Shown here piece after piece: positions 45,876 through 54,748 of a stretch of DNA of 64,000 nt. A program made the translations under genes and the position numbers. Positions within the stretch are counted from its first letter, which is position 1, and each line of letters begins with the position of its first letter. The notes under the pieces are model-generated. The model did not search any database and was not told the DNA's origin. It saw only the letters and a program-made list of their open reading frames with translations. Origin of the DNA: Avibacterium avium (GTDB lineage: Bacteria > Pseudomonadota > Gammaproteobacteria > Enterobacterales > Pasteurellaceae); contig NZ_UGSP01000001.1 in the NCBI RefSeq assembly GCF_900454535.1, forward strand, positions 803,501 to 867,500, written 5' to 3'.

Positions 45876-45891
45876 TTAGATCAAGATCACA
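45876..45891 (+). promoter_or_regulatory. Possible CRP site upstream of kduI
   Basis: TTAGA-TCAAGA-TCACA has one perfect and one weak CRP half-site, about 80 bp before the kduI start. A TGAAACTTCA stretch (45914-45923) between it and kduI could be a degenerate KdgR half-box. Confidence 0.4.
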
Positions 45892-45970
45892 AAATCAAAA
45901 CTTATTCATAGACTGAAACTTCATTCTAGTTTAGATTTGACCTGAATTCTGTTTGAACAGGAGAAATGGA

Positions 45971-46813
45971 ATGAAAGTTTTGCACAATATGCATCCAGAG
46001 GATGCTAAACATTATGATTCACAAAGATTGCGCGATGCTTTTCTTTGTGAAGATTTATTTCAGCTTAATAAGATTAATGTAGTATATAGCCATATCGATC
46101 GTTTAGTCGCTTTAGGCATAGTACCAAATGGGGCAGAAAAATTATTTTTGGATCAAGTGATTGATAAAAAATCTTTTGGTACGGATTTCTTTTTGCAACG
46201 TCGTGAGTTAGGTATTATTAATCTAGGTGGCCCAGCACTAATTGAAACAGAGCAAGAGAGCTACACCTTAGCGCATTTCGATGCACTGTATTTAGGTAAA
46301 GAAACGGAAAATATCGTTTTTTCTTCTCTTGATACAAAACAACCTGCAGTTTTATACGGATTAAGCGTTCCCGCCCATCATCAATTCCCAAATAAACTTA
46401 TCAAATATGCCGAAGCACGGAAAGTTAAACTCGGCTCCTTAGAGAATGCAAATGCTAGGACGATTAATCAATATTTGCATCCCGATATTCTGCCAACTTG
46501 CCAACTTTGTATGGGAATGACGGAATTAGAGACTGGTAGTGTATGGAATACAATGCCAGCGCATACTCACGAACGTCGTATGGAAGCTTATCTTTATTTT
46601 GATATTGCACCAGATCAAGTAGTTTTTCATTTCTTAGGAGAGCCACAAGAAACTCGCCATATTGTAGTGCGAGATAAACAATTAATTATTTCACCAAGCT
46701 GGTCAATTCACTCAGGCTGCGGTACAAAAAATTATCGTTTTGTGTGGGGAATGGCAGGTGAAAATCAGACATTTGATGATATGGATTTCATTGAGATGAA
46801 TGATTTACGTTAA
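45971..46813 (+). CDS. kduI: 5-keto-4-deoxyuronate isomerase KduI
   Basis: A 280-residue cupin-type isomerase. It begins VLHNMHPEDAKHYDSQRLRD and carries the zinc ligands in NTMPAHTHERRMEAYLYFD, with SPSWSIHSGCGTKNYRFVWG near the end. It converts DHU to 3-deoxy-glycero-2,5-hexodiulosonate. The ATG at 45971 has AGGAG 7 bp before it and matches the family start. It heads the kduI-TRAP unit. A second, unrelated candidate for the same step (38280-38918) lies in the same locus. Confidence 0.95.
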   Translation: MKVLHNMHPEDAKHYDSQRLRDAFLCEDLFQLNKINVVYSHIDRLVALGIVPNGAEKLFLDQVIDKKSFGTDFFLQRRELGIINLGGPALIETEQESYTLAHFDALYLGKETENIVFSSLDTKQPAVLYGLSVPAHHQFPNKLIKYAEARKVKLGSLENANARTINQYLHPDILPTCQLCMGMTELETGSVWNTMPAHTHERRMEAYLYFDIAPDQVVFHFLGEPQETRHIVVRDKQLIISPSWSIHSGCGTKNYRFVWGMAGENQTFDDMDFIEMNDLR

Positions 46814-46868
46814 ATGCTTATGACCATAAATATCAATCTTTTTACTACTAATCTATGAGGAGTTAAGT

Positions 46869-47855
46869 ATGAAATTATTCAAATTATCTAAGAAAGCATT
46901 GTTATTGGTTACTGCGATGGGAGCAATGTGTTCATCTTATACCCTAGCAGCGACTGAGATTAAAGTTTCTTTTAATCAATCAGATAAACACCCTCAGTAT
47001 CAGGCTCTGCAACAATTTGGTGAGCAGCTCACTAAAGCGACAGATGGACGTTATAAAGTGAGTGTTTTTCCAAATGAATTATTAGGTGATCAGCGAGCAT
47101 CATTAGAACTAGTACAAAATGGTGCGATTCAAATGGCAGTGGTAGCAAATCCATTAGTTGAAAATTACGATAAAACCTTTGCTGTATTGGGTATTCCATA
47201 TGTATATGCGAATACAGCGCACCAAGAGAAAGTATTTACTTCTGGTATTTTAGATGATTTGTTTGCATCAACACAGAAATTTGGTTTTGAAGTGCTTACT
47301 GCCTATACAGCTGGTGCGAGAAGCCTTTACACCAAAGATGCTCCAATTAAAACCAAAGCTGAATTAAAAGGCAAAAAAATCCGTGTTTTACAATCTGATA
47401 CTATGATTAAAATGCTTTCTTGTATGGGAGGAACGGGGGTTCCAATGAACCAAGGTGAAGTTTATACCGCAATTCAGCAAGGTGTGTTAGATGGTGCAGA
47501 AAATAATGAGATTACTTATGCAGATCTAAAACAATATGAAGTCGCCCCTTATTTTTCTCGTACAGGGCATTTACGAGTCGCTGACTTATTAGTTGTGAGC
47601 GATATGTTCTTATCTACAATGACACCACAAGATCAAGCGACATTGAAAAAGCTAGCAAAAGAGAGTACAAAAACTGAATTTGAACTTTGGAATGCTCAAA
47701 TTAAAAAAGCAGAAGAGTTAGCGAAAGAAAAAGGAGCGACTTTTGTGGAAGTGGATACCACCGAATTCCAACAAAGTTGTCAACCATTGCAAGAAGAGCT
47801 AATTAAAACACCAGCTCAGAAAGCACTCTATGAAAAAATTATTGCATTGAAATAA
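46869..47855 (+). CDS. TRAP transporter substrate-binding protein (DctP family)
   Basis: A 328-residue periplasmic protein with a signal peptide (residues 1-28, ending TLAAT). TRAP landmarks are FPNELLGDQRASLELVQNG, the carboxylate-anchoring Arg in GKKIRVLQSD, VPMNQGEVYTAIQQGVLDGAEN and YFSRTGHL. It would bind a sugar acid. Placement behind kduI suggests unsaturated uronate, DHU or a uronyl disaccharide. First of the P-Q-M transporter genes. Confidence 0.9.
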   Translation: MKLFKLSKKALLLVTAMGAMCSSYTLAATEIKVSFNQSDKHPQYQALQQFGEQLTKATDGRYKVSVFPNELLGDQRASLELVQNGAIQMAVVANPLVENYDKTFAVLGIPYVYANTAHQEKVFTSGILDDLFASTQKFGFEVLTAYTAGARSLYTKDAPIKTKAELKGKKIRVLQSDTMIKMLSCMGGTGVPMNQGEVYTAIQQGVLDGAENNEITYADLKQYEVAPYFSRTGHLRVADLLVVSDMFLSTMTPQDQATLKKLAKESTKTEFELWNAQIKKAEELAKEKGATFVEVDTTEFQQSCQPLQEELIKTPAQKALYEKIIALK

Positions 47856-47910
47856 AACATTATGGGATAGATAGTTGATATCTATCCCTTATTTATTGGG
47901 AGAGAATAGC

Positions 47911-48393
47911 ATGTATATTCTGTTTGGAATTAAAAAAATTATTGATCGCCTACTCGAAGGTATTTGTATTTTTATTGTTGCGTTAATGACAATCTTAATT
48001 ACTTATCAAGTAGTTTCGAGATATGTATTTAATAGCCCAAGTGCAGTGAGTGAAATTCTCTCTCGGTATCTTTTTGTTTGGCTTATTCTTTTTGCAGGAG
48101 CTTATGTTTTTGGATTAAGAGAGCATATGGAGATTGCTTTTCTAAAAAATAAACTTTCAGCGAAAGGACAAATTATTGCTAATACCATAGCTGAATTGGC
48201 AATTGCGGCTTTTGCTATTGGTGTAATGATTTTTGGTGGTTATAGTGCAACCTTACGTCAGATGTTCCAATTGGATTCAGCATTACAAATTCCAATGGGA
48301 TTTATTTATTCTGCGATTCCAATTAGCGGGATATTGATTGTGTTTTATGTTATTTGTAATTTAATAAAATTTTATCAGCCTAATGAAAAATAG
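47911..48393 (+). CDS. TRAP transporter small membrane subunit (DctQ family)
   Basis: A 160-residue protein with four membrane helices. DctQ motifs are TYQVVSRYVFNSPSAVSEIL, SRYLFVWLILFAGAYV and REHMEIAFL. The ATG at 47911 follows GGGAGAG; an upstream start adds 12 residues from a poor context. It pairs with the large subunit at 48414. Confidence 0.9.
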   Translation: MYILFGIKKIIDRLLEGICIFIVALMTILITYQVVSRYVFNSPSAVSEILSRYLFVWLILFAGAYVFGLREHMEIAFLKNKLSAKGQIIANTIAELAIAAFAIGVMIFGGYSATLRQMFQLDSALQIPMGFIYSAIPISGILIVFYVICNLIKFYQPNEK

Positions 48394-48413
48394 ATTATAG
48401 AGAGGAAATGATT

Positions 48414-49721
48414 ATGGATCTTGCCACAACAGCAGCATTAGTAATGTTAATCGGTACGGTATTTTTCCTCGTGATTGGCACGCCAATCAGTATTAGTGTT
48501 GGAATTTCATCTGTTGCCGCAATGTTGGTTATTCTCCCATTTAATGGTGGAATGGTAACGTCTGCTCAGCGAATTTTCGTAGGTTTGGATTCTTTCGCGT
48601 TATTAGCTATTCCCTTTTTCATTTTGGCTGGAAATATAATGAATAGTGGGGGGATTGCTATTCGTTTAATTAACTTTGCGAAATTATTTAGTCGCTTTCT
48701 ACCAGGATCGCTTGCTCAAACGAATATTATTTCCAATATGTTATTTGGCTCTATTAGTGGATCTGGAGTAGCCTCAGCAGCTGCGGTTGGAGGAATAATG
48801 TCGCCAATAGAGAAAAAAGAAGGGTATGATCCTCGTTACAGCGCTGCTGTGAATATTGCTTCAGCTCCTACTGGAATGCTAATTCCACCAAGTAATACGA
48901 TTATTGTTTATGCCACTGTTGCAGGCAGTGTATCTGTTTCTGCCTTATTTATGGCGGGTTACTTGCCTGGAATTTTATGGGGTGTTGCGGTAATGATTAT
49001 TGCAGCACTAATGGCAAAGAAGAGAGGATATATTAGTCGTGAAAAGATGAGTTTTACCCAAAGTATTCCCGTAATTTTTGCCGCACTTCCTAGTCTTTCT
49101 TTAGTATTTATTGTTATTGGAGGGATTCTTGCAGGGATATTTACTGCGACAGAAGCTTCGGCCATTGCAGTTGTGTATTCATTAATTTTAAGTATTTGTT
49201 ACCGCACTTTATCTTTTAAAGCATTGCCACAAATCTTTTTACAAACAGCAAAAATGTCTGCCATCGTGATTTTTATGTTGGCAACTTCATCTGTGATGTC
49301 TTGGGTGATGGCATTCACACAGATTCCAAATATGATAGCCTCTGGATTACTGTCTATTACAGATAACCCAATTCTCATTTTGTTAATTATTAACTTGATT
49401 TTATTAGTGATTGGAACCTTTATGGATCCAACGCCAGCTGTTCTTATTTTTACACCTATCTTTTTACCGATTTGTACTTCTCTCGGAATGAGTCCAATTC
49501 AGTTTGGTATTTTGTTGGTTTTTAATCTTTCACTAGGTACAATAACTCCGCCAGTTGGCCCGATCTTGTTCACTGGCTGTAAGGTGGGGAATATTGAAAT
49601 TGAACAAGTAATAAAAACGCTACTTCCATTTTTTGTAGCCATTTTTATTACGTTAATGTTGGTAACTTATATTCCTGCAATTTCAATGTCAATTCCCGAA
49701 TTAATGGGATTAGTGAAGTAG
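48414..49721 (+). CDS. TRAP transporter large membrane subunit (DctM family)
   Basis: A 435-residue polytopic membrane protein with 11-12 helices. DctM motifs are GLDSFALLAIPFFILAGNIM, GSISGSGVASAAAVGGIM, IASAPTGMLIPPSNTIIVYA and GTITPPVGPILFTGC. It is the sodium-coupled channel of the transporter. An ATG at 48414 has a better spaced AGAGG than the ATG at 48408. Confidence 0.92.
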   Translation: MDLATTAALVMLIGTVFFLVIGTPISISVGISSVAAMLVILPFNGGMVTSAQRIFVGLDSFALLAIPFFILAGNIMNSGGIAIRLINFAKLFSRFLPGSLAQTNIISNMLFGSISGSGVASAAAVGGIMSPIEKKEGYDPRYSAAVNIASAPTGMLIPPSNTIIVYATVAGSVSVSALFMAGYLPGILWGVAVMIIAALMAKKRGYISREKMSFTQSIPVIFAALPSLSLVFIVIGGILAGIFTATEASAIAVVYSLILSICYRTLSFKALPQIFLQTAKMSAIVIFMLATSSVMSWVMAFTQIPNMIASGLLSITDNPILILLIINLILLVIGTFMDPTPAVLIFTPIFLPICTSLGMSPIQFGILLVFNLSLGTITPPVGPILFTGCKVGNIEIEQVIKTLLPFFVAIFITLMLVTYIPAISMSIPELMGLVK

Positions 49722-49728
49722 TAAATTT

Positions 49729-50232
49729 ATGTTTAATGATATTATAAACATTCCACAATTACTCGGTATTTTAGCTTTTATATTAGGGGTAATTTGTTTT
49801 TACCAAAAGAATGATAAAAAGCTCAAAATTGTGATGTTGATTCAAAATATCACTTATATGAGCCATTTTATTTTATTAGGTGCAAATGTAGCTGCATTAA
49901 GTTCGTTACTTTCCACCTTAAGAACGGCAACGTCCATTTATGTTTCATCAAAATATATTGCCTTCTTTTTTGTTTTATTAGGGATTATTTTTGGCTATGT
50001 CATTGCAGATTCCGTGTGGCAGGTTTTCCCAATTATTGCTTCAACCATTGGAACGATTTCATTATTTTTATTAAAAGGCATTCCAATGCGTTTATTTATG
50101 TTAGTCGGTTCAGCTTGTTGGCTAACAAATAATATTTTAGTGGGATCTTTAGGTGGCGTGTTATTAGAAAGTACGGTTATGGTGGTAAATACCATCACTA
50201 TTATTCGTTTAATGCGTCAAACTCATAGATAA
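49729..50232 (+). CDS. YgjV-like inner-membrane protein
   Basis: A 167-residue protein, nearly all hydrophobic, with about six short membrane helices. Features are LLGILAFILGVICFYQKNDKK, MLIQNITYMSHFILLGAN and NNILVGSLGGVLLES. I place it in the YgjV family (unknown function). In E. coli ygjV lies near hexuronate genes; here it follows a uronate-type TRAP transporter by 7 bp, so a role in uronate transport is possible but unproven. Confidence 0.7.
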   Translation: MFNDIINIPQLLGILAFILGVICFYQKNDKKLKIVMLIQNITYMSHFILLGANVAALSSLLSTLRTATSIYVSSKYIAFFFVLLGIIFGYVIADSVWQVFPIIASTIGTISLFLLKGIPMRLFMLVGSACWLTNNILVGSLGGVLLESTVMVVNTITIIRLMRQTHR

Positions 50233-50268
50233 TGATTCATTTCATCTTTAATTCATAGGAGAATTTTT

Positions 50269-51000
50269 ATGAATAAATTATTAATTGCAACACTTTTCGG
50301 TGCATTATTTTCAATGAACGCAGCAGCAGAAGCACCAGCCAAGAGCTATAACGTAGCATTTGAATCACAGGCGCCAGTGTTAGATGGAAAGCTTGATGAA
50401 GCCGTGTGGGGCAAAGTGCAAGGAGTAACGGATTTTGTTAATCCTTGGGAACAAGCACAAATGCCAAAAACAGAATTTAAGGCGTTTCACGATGATCAAA
50501 ATTTTTATTTCTCTTTTGATGTAGAAGATCCGAATGTTTTAATTTATGACACCACCGATCACGAATGGATGGTTGCGCGTGAAGACCGTGTAGAATTATT
50601 TATGGCACCGGGCGAAATTGATAAACAGCAAGCAGATGGAAAATATCCAAAATATATTGCCTTAGAAATGGATTACAAAGGCCGTACCTTATCAATGTTG
50701 CGTGATGTTGAAAAAAATATTAATGCAGAATGGGATCCAAAAACCTTAGAAACCGTAGGCGTTCGCACGGAAAAAGGTTATACCCTTGAAGGTAAAATTG
50801 CGCTTAGTGAATTAAAAGAACATAATTTAATTCAAGGCAATAAAATCCGTGCAGGGGCTTATCGTGCAGAATTTTCTATTATTAAAGGAAAAGGCAAAGA
50901 ACAAGCAAATTGGATTACTTGGGTTGATCCAAAAACAGAAAAACCAAATTTCCATATTAATTCTTCATTCGGTGAATTTGTGTTAGAGCCGAAAAAATAA
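50269..51000 (+). CDS. Periplasmic CBM9-like carbohydrate-binding protein
   Basis: A 243-residue protein with a signal peptide (residues 1-21, ending NAAAEA). The mature part looks like a family 9 carbohydrate-binding/DOMON-type beta-sandwich: APVLDGKLDEAVWGKV, FKAFHDDQNFYFSFDVEDPN, REDRVELFMAPG and KGYTLEGKIALSEL. Such domains sit in xylanases and in stand-alone sugar-binding proteins. It would hold a sugar in the periplasm, perhaps feeding the TRAP or PTS systems. Last gene of the kduI unit, closed by a terminator. Confidence 0.75.
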   Translation: MNKLLIATLFGALFSMNAAAEAPAKSYNVAFESQAPVLDGKLDEAVWGKVQGVTDFVNPWEQAQMPKTEFKAFHDDQNFYFSFDVEDPNVLIYDTTDHEWMVAREDRVELFMAPGEIDKQQADGKYPKYIALEMDYKGRTLSMLRDVEKNINAEWDPKTLETVGVRTEKGYTLEGKIALSELKEHNLIQGNKIRAGAYRAEFSIIKGKGKEQANWITWVDPKTEKPNFHINSSFGEFVLEPKK

Positions 51001-51008
51001 ATATCTGA

Positions 51009-51037
51009 CCAAAGGCTGAATTATTCAGCCTTTTTTA
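51009..51037. terminator. Terminator between the kduI unit and sapF
   Basis: AAAGGCTGAA (51011-51020) pairs with TTCAGCCTTT (51024-51033), loop TTA, with a T run on the plus strand. It ends the glycosaminoglycan locus and may serve the convergent sap operon. Confidence 0.85.
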
Positions 51038-51829
51038 TTGCCAAGATTCATCTGTTAGTAGTCGGCCAAAATGGCTTTCAACTAAACGTTTGGTAATCTC
51101 ATTTTGTGGGTGAGTGAAAACATCACGGGTTGTGCCGTATTCGATCATTTTGCCTTCGTCCATCACTAATACATCATCAGAAATATGCTTAATAATGCCC
51201 AAATGTTGCCCCACATAAATATAAGAAATCCCTAGTTTTTCTTGGATTTCGAGCATTAAATTCATTAGCTGAGTTTTCACCGTGGCATCGAGTGAGCCAA
51301 GGGCATCATCAGTGATGATGATTTCAGGCTCAAGGATTAAAGCACGCGCAAGGGCAACGCGCTGTTTTTGGCTCACTGACATTGTGTTGATTTTTATGCT
51401 AGCGTGATCGGGATAAAGCCCTACTAGCTTGAGAGTCGCAAAGATTTTTTCATCACGCTCTTCTTCGCTTAAATCTGTGGCAAGGCGTAGTGGGGTATCC
51501 AAAATTTGACCGACATTGAGTTTTGGGTTGAAGGAACTATTCGGATCTTGGAAAACCATTCTAATATGCTGCGAACGGTAGTGATAATCGCCAAACTGTA
51601 AGGGATTATTTTTAAACAAAATTTCCCCCGCACTTGGTGCGATAATCCCCACGATCATTTTTACTAAAGTGGATTTCCCCGAGCCATTTTTGCCAATAAT
51701 CGCTAAGGTTTTCTTACGCTCTAACTGGAAGCTGACATTTTCCACGGCAACGAACTGGCTAGATGAAAAAATGCCGACATTATCATCAAAGGATTTGGAT
51801 AAATTTTCAATTTTTAATAAGGCACTCAT
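51035..51829 (-). CDS. sapF: Peptide ABC transporter ATPase SapF
   Basis: A 264-residue Opp/Dpp-type ATPase: Walker [27 protein letters not shown] as Q-loop, [15 protein letters not shown] as signature (Ser-Gln-Lys instead of SGGQ), Walker [13 protein letters not shown]. Last gene of sapABCDF, whose product imports antimicrobial peptides for cytoplasmic breakdown and in H. influenzae also affects heme and potassium uptake. The degenerate signature is common in SapF. Confidence 0.92.
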   Translation of the reverse strand: MSALLKIENLSKSFDDNVGIFSSSQFVAVENVSFQLERKKTLAIIGKNGSGKSTLVKMIVGIIAPSAGEILFKNNPLQFGDYHYRSQHIRMVFQDPNSSFNPKLNVGQILDTPLRLATDLSEEERDEKIFATLKLVGLYPDHASIKINTMSVSQKQRVALARALILEPEIIITDDALGSLDATVKTQLMNLMLEIQEKLGISYIYVGQHLGIIKHISDDVLVMDEGKMIEYGTTRDVFTHPQNEITKRLVESHFGRLLTDESWQ

Positions 51830-51838
51830 TCGCTTTTC

Positions 51839-52897
51839 CTATTCTTCGTTATTTTCATCCGTATTAATGATAAGTGGTGTTGCGACATCTTCTCTTTCTT
51901 TTCGCTGATTTTCACGTAAATTCAGTGGAAAATGGCAGGCAAATTCGTGATGTTTTATGCGTCTTGTTGGCGGTTTATTAATACATTTTTTCTGTGCAAA
52001 TGGACAACGTGGGCCAAGACGACAGCCAATAGGCAGCTGATCCAACAGGGGAACACTTCCACGCAATGTACCTAAACGGCTTTTAAGCGGCAACGGCTGT
52101 TTAAAATCAGGAATAGAATGCAGCAGCGCATTGGTGTAAGGGTGGTGTGGTGTGCTGAGCACACTTTCTTTCGGCCCAGATTCTGCATTTTGCCCGCAAT
52201 AAAGCACACTGAAACTGTCGCACCATTCACGGATACTATTAATATCATTGCTGGCTAGCAAGATAGATGTGCCTTGGTTTTGGTTCATACTCAACAGCAG
52301 GCGGAAAATTTGCACCTTAGTGATGGATTCCAGCGCGTTGGTCGGTTCATCAGCAATTAATAAGCGTGGCTGATTAGCAACCGCGGCGGCGATCATCACT
52401 TTTTGCCCTTCCCCTTCGGTGATTTCATCGGGGTAGCTGTTCATTATGTCTTTATGATCTTTAATCCCCACACGGTGTAATAATTCAATAGCACGGCGTT
52501 TTTTCCAGCCAAACCACTGCCACCAACGGCCTTTGAATGTCCAAGAGGGAATATTTTGGATCAGTTGTTTGCCAATTTTGCTGCTGGGATCTAGATTAGT
52601 CAGTGGCTCTTGGAAGATCATTGAAATTTCTTTTCCCACTAATTTCCGTCTTTTATGTGGGCTAAGTTTGAGCAGTTCCACATCATTAAAACGAAAGCGA
52701 TCAGCGGTAACAACCCACGAGTCCTTAATGGTGTTACAAATTACTTTTGCAATCAGACTTTTTCCTGAACCCGATTCCCCGACTAAACCGCAAATTTCCC
52801 CTTCATTTAAGGTGAGATTGACGTTATCGATGATTTTTACTCGACCATTTGGCGTTTTTATTTCTATGCAAAGATTACGAATATCAAGTAGTGCCAT
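51839..52897 (-). CDS. sapD: Peptide ABC transporter ATPase SapD
   Basis: A 352-residue Opp/Dpp ATPase: [46 protein letters not shown] as altered signature and [12 protein letters not shown]. The oligopeptide-transporter C-terminal motif [18 protein letters not shown] carries cysteines that in relatives bind a cluster. In E. coli SapD also gives ATP-dependence to Trk potassium uptake. Co-transcribed with sapF, 9 bp apart. Confidence 0.92.
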   Translation of the reverse strand: MALLDIRNLCIEIKTPNGRVKIIDNVNLTLNEGEICGLVGESGSGKSLIAKVICNTIKDSWVVTADRFRFNDVELLKLSPHKRRKLVGKEISMIFQEPLTNLDPSSKIGKQLIQNIPSWTFKGRWWQWFGWKKRRAIELLHRVGIKDHKDIMNSYPDEITEGEGQKVMIAAAVANQPRLLIADEPTNALESITKVQIFRLLLSMNQNQGTSILLASNDINSIREWCDSFSVLYCGQNAESGPKESVLSTPHHPYTNALLHSIPDFKQPLPLKSRLGTLRGSVPLLDQLPIGCRLGPRCPFAQKKCINKPPTRRIKHHEFACHFPLNLRENQRKEREDVATPLIINTDENNEE

Positions 52898-52905
52898 AGG
52901 AATCC

Positions 52906-53793
52906 CTATTCATAATATTTTTCAATGGCTTTATTAATGCCGTTGCCGAGTAATAGTGCGACTAAGATCACCGCCATAATGGCAAGTCCCGGTAGGATTA
53001 CTGTCCAAGGAGCAAGGTAAATCAATTCGAGAGAATCCTTAATCATTACGCCCCATTCAGGCATTGGGCTTTGCGCACCAAGAGAGATAAAGCTTAATGC
53101 ACTAATATCCAAAATGGCAATGGTAAAAGCGCGGGTGATTTCTTGGATATATTTCACGCAAATATTGGGGAAAATAGCCTCTTTTAACAAAATCCAATTT
53201 GATGCCCCTTCAAGGCGAAGCATTAAAATGTATTCCTCTTTCAGCTCTTTTTGAATGGCTTGGTAAATCTCGTGAATAAAGTGCGGCAATAAGGCCAAGG
53301 TAATGGCAAGCATTGCGTTAATCAGGCTAGGCTGCATTAAGGTGGCAATAATAATGGCAATCAACAAAATGGGGGTGGAAAGGAAAGCATCAAGAAAATG
53401 CCCAAGTACACGCGATTTAATCCCTTGCGACATTCCAGCCCAAACGCCCATAATGCCGCCTAAAATAGCGGTGAAAATCACCACGATTAAGGCAGAACCT
53501 AAGGTGTAGGTTGTCCCTGTAATTAAGCGACTTAGCACATCACGTCCAATGTCGTCCGTGCCAAAAAAGTAGGCGATTTTTCCGCCATTTACCCAAGAGG
53601 GCGGCATTAGCTCAAAACCGATAAACTGCGTTTCAGCTGGATAAGGGGCAATGAATCCGCTAAAAAGTGCGGTCAAAATAAACAGCAAAAATAGATAAAA
53701 ACTGGCAAGCGCCACTTTATCTTGGCGGAATAATTTCCAAATGGTAGTTAATGTTGCTGTATGGCGAAATTCTGCTGGATCTCTATCTTGCAT
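52906..53793 (-). CDS. sapC: Peptide ABC transporter permease SapC
   Basis: A 295-residue DppC/OppC-type permease with an N-terminal domain [20 protein letters not shown], six helices, [18 protein letters not shown] and the EAA loop in [18 protein letters not shown]. Overlaps sapB by 11 bp. Confidence 0.93.
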   Translation of the reverse strand: MQDRDPAEFRHTATLTTIWKLFRQDKVALASFYLFLLFILTALFSGFIAPYPAETQFIGFELMPPSWVNGGKIAYFFGTDDIGRDVLSRLITGTTYTLGSALIVVIFTAILGGIMGVWAGMSQGIKSRVLGHFLDAFLSTPILLIAIIIATLMQPSLINAMLAITLALLPHFIHEIYQAIQKELKEEYILMLRLEGASNWILLKEAIFPNICVKYIQEITRAFTIAILDISALSFISLGAQSPMPEWGVMIKDSLELIYLAPWTVILPGLAIMAVILVALLLGNGINKAIEKYYE

Positions 53794-54748
53794 ACCAACC
53801 TTTCTTATTTAACGGATCTAACACAAAGGTGAGCGTTTCTACCAATAAATTCACCACAATAATACATAATCCAATCACGATAATGCCTGCGGAAATACTG
53901 TTGTAATCTTGTTGGGCAACGGCATTAATCAGCCAACGCCCAATGCCAGACCAGCCAAACGTGCCTTCAACCAACATACATTGCGCAATCACAAGGGTGA
54001 ACAATCGCGTCATTTGCGGCACTAACAATGGCAAGGTGTTGCGTAAAATATGGGTACGCAAAATCTTGCACATTGACCAGCCTCTTGTCATTGAAATTTT
54101 GATGTAAGGCTGTTCAAACAAATAGGCTGCACGTTCTTGTACGATACGAATAATTTCCATTGTTGGCCAAATGGTTAGCACTAAGGTTGGCAAAATCAGG
54201 TGTTGCAGCACATTTTGGATCACCTTAATGCGATAAGGTTCATCAATAAACCAAACATCAATAATAGGAAACCCCGTGATGGGCTGAATTTCATAAAGCA
54301 AATTATATTGCCCAATGGCAGCAATCTCCCAACCATAAATAGCAGCGGCATAAAGCAACAGAGGTGCAAGCCAAAACACGGGCAGAGAAAGCCCAATGAC
54401 AGACAAAGTGCGGATGATTTTTCCGAAGAATTTTTTACGATAAATCGCCCCAATTAGCCCTAAAGGAATGCCAAAGAGCAACGCCAGTAAAATGGCGGTA
54501 AAGCAAAGTTCAAGAGTGGGCGGTAGCACGGTGAGAACTAAATCACTTAAGGAATCACCGCCGTTATAGCTAATCCCCAAATCCCCATTGAGCAAATTTT
54601 GCACATAGAAAAAATAGCCTGAATAAAAATGCGGCGTAGCCAACACTTCATTGAGCGGATCGCGCATTAGTACCGCATAGCTAATGATAGAAAGAATCAC
54701 TAAGGTGATCACCAACAAGATAAGATGTCTGAAAAACGACAAAATCAT
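53783..54748 (-). CDS. sapB: Peptide ABC transporter permease SapB
   Basis: A 321-residue DppB/OppB-type permease with six helices. NGDLGISYNGGDSLSDLVL and the C-terminal EGTFGWSGIGRWLINAVAQQ are typical. Overlaps sapA by 4 bp and sapC by 11 bp. Confidence 0.93.
   Translation of the reverse strand: MILSFFRHLILLVITLVILSIISYAVLMRDPLNEVLATPHFYSGYFFYVQNLLNGDLGISYNGGDSLSDLVLTVLPPTLELCFTAILLALLFGIPLGLIGAIYRKKFFGKIIRTLSVIGLSLPVFWLAPLLLYAAAIYGWEIAAIGQYNLLYEIQPITGFPIIDVWFIDEPYRIKVIQNVLQHLILPTLVLTIWPTMEIIRIVQERAAYLFEQPYIKISMTRGWSMCKILRTHILRNTLPLLVPQMTRLFTLVIAQCMLVEGTFGWSGIGRWLINAVAQQDYNSISAGIIVIGLCIIVVNLLVETLTFVLDPLNKKGWYAR

Noticed and set aside
45914-45923. KdgR box upstream of kduI
   Set aside because: TGAAACTTCA lacks the proper spacing between half-sites of the kdgK/kdgR box; noted only as a possible degenerate half-site.
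25996-51037. Glycosaminoglycan locus as a recently inserted genomic island
   Set aside because: I found no integrase, tRNA end, direct-repeat boundary or transposase at either side; USS cores occur within it. LacD and DhuI-like genes may have come by transfer, but an island cannot be shown.
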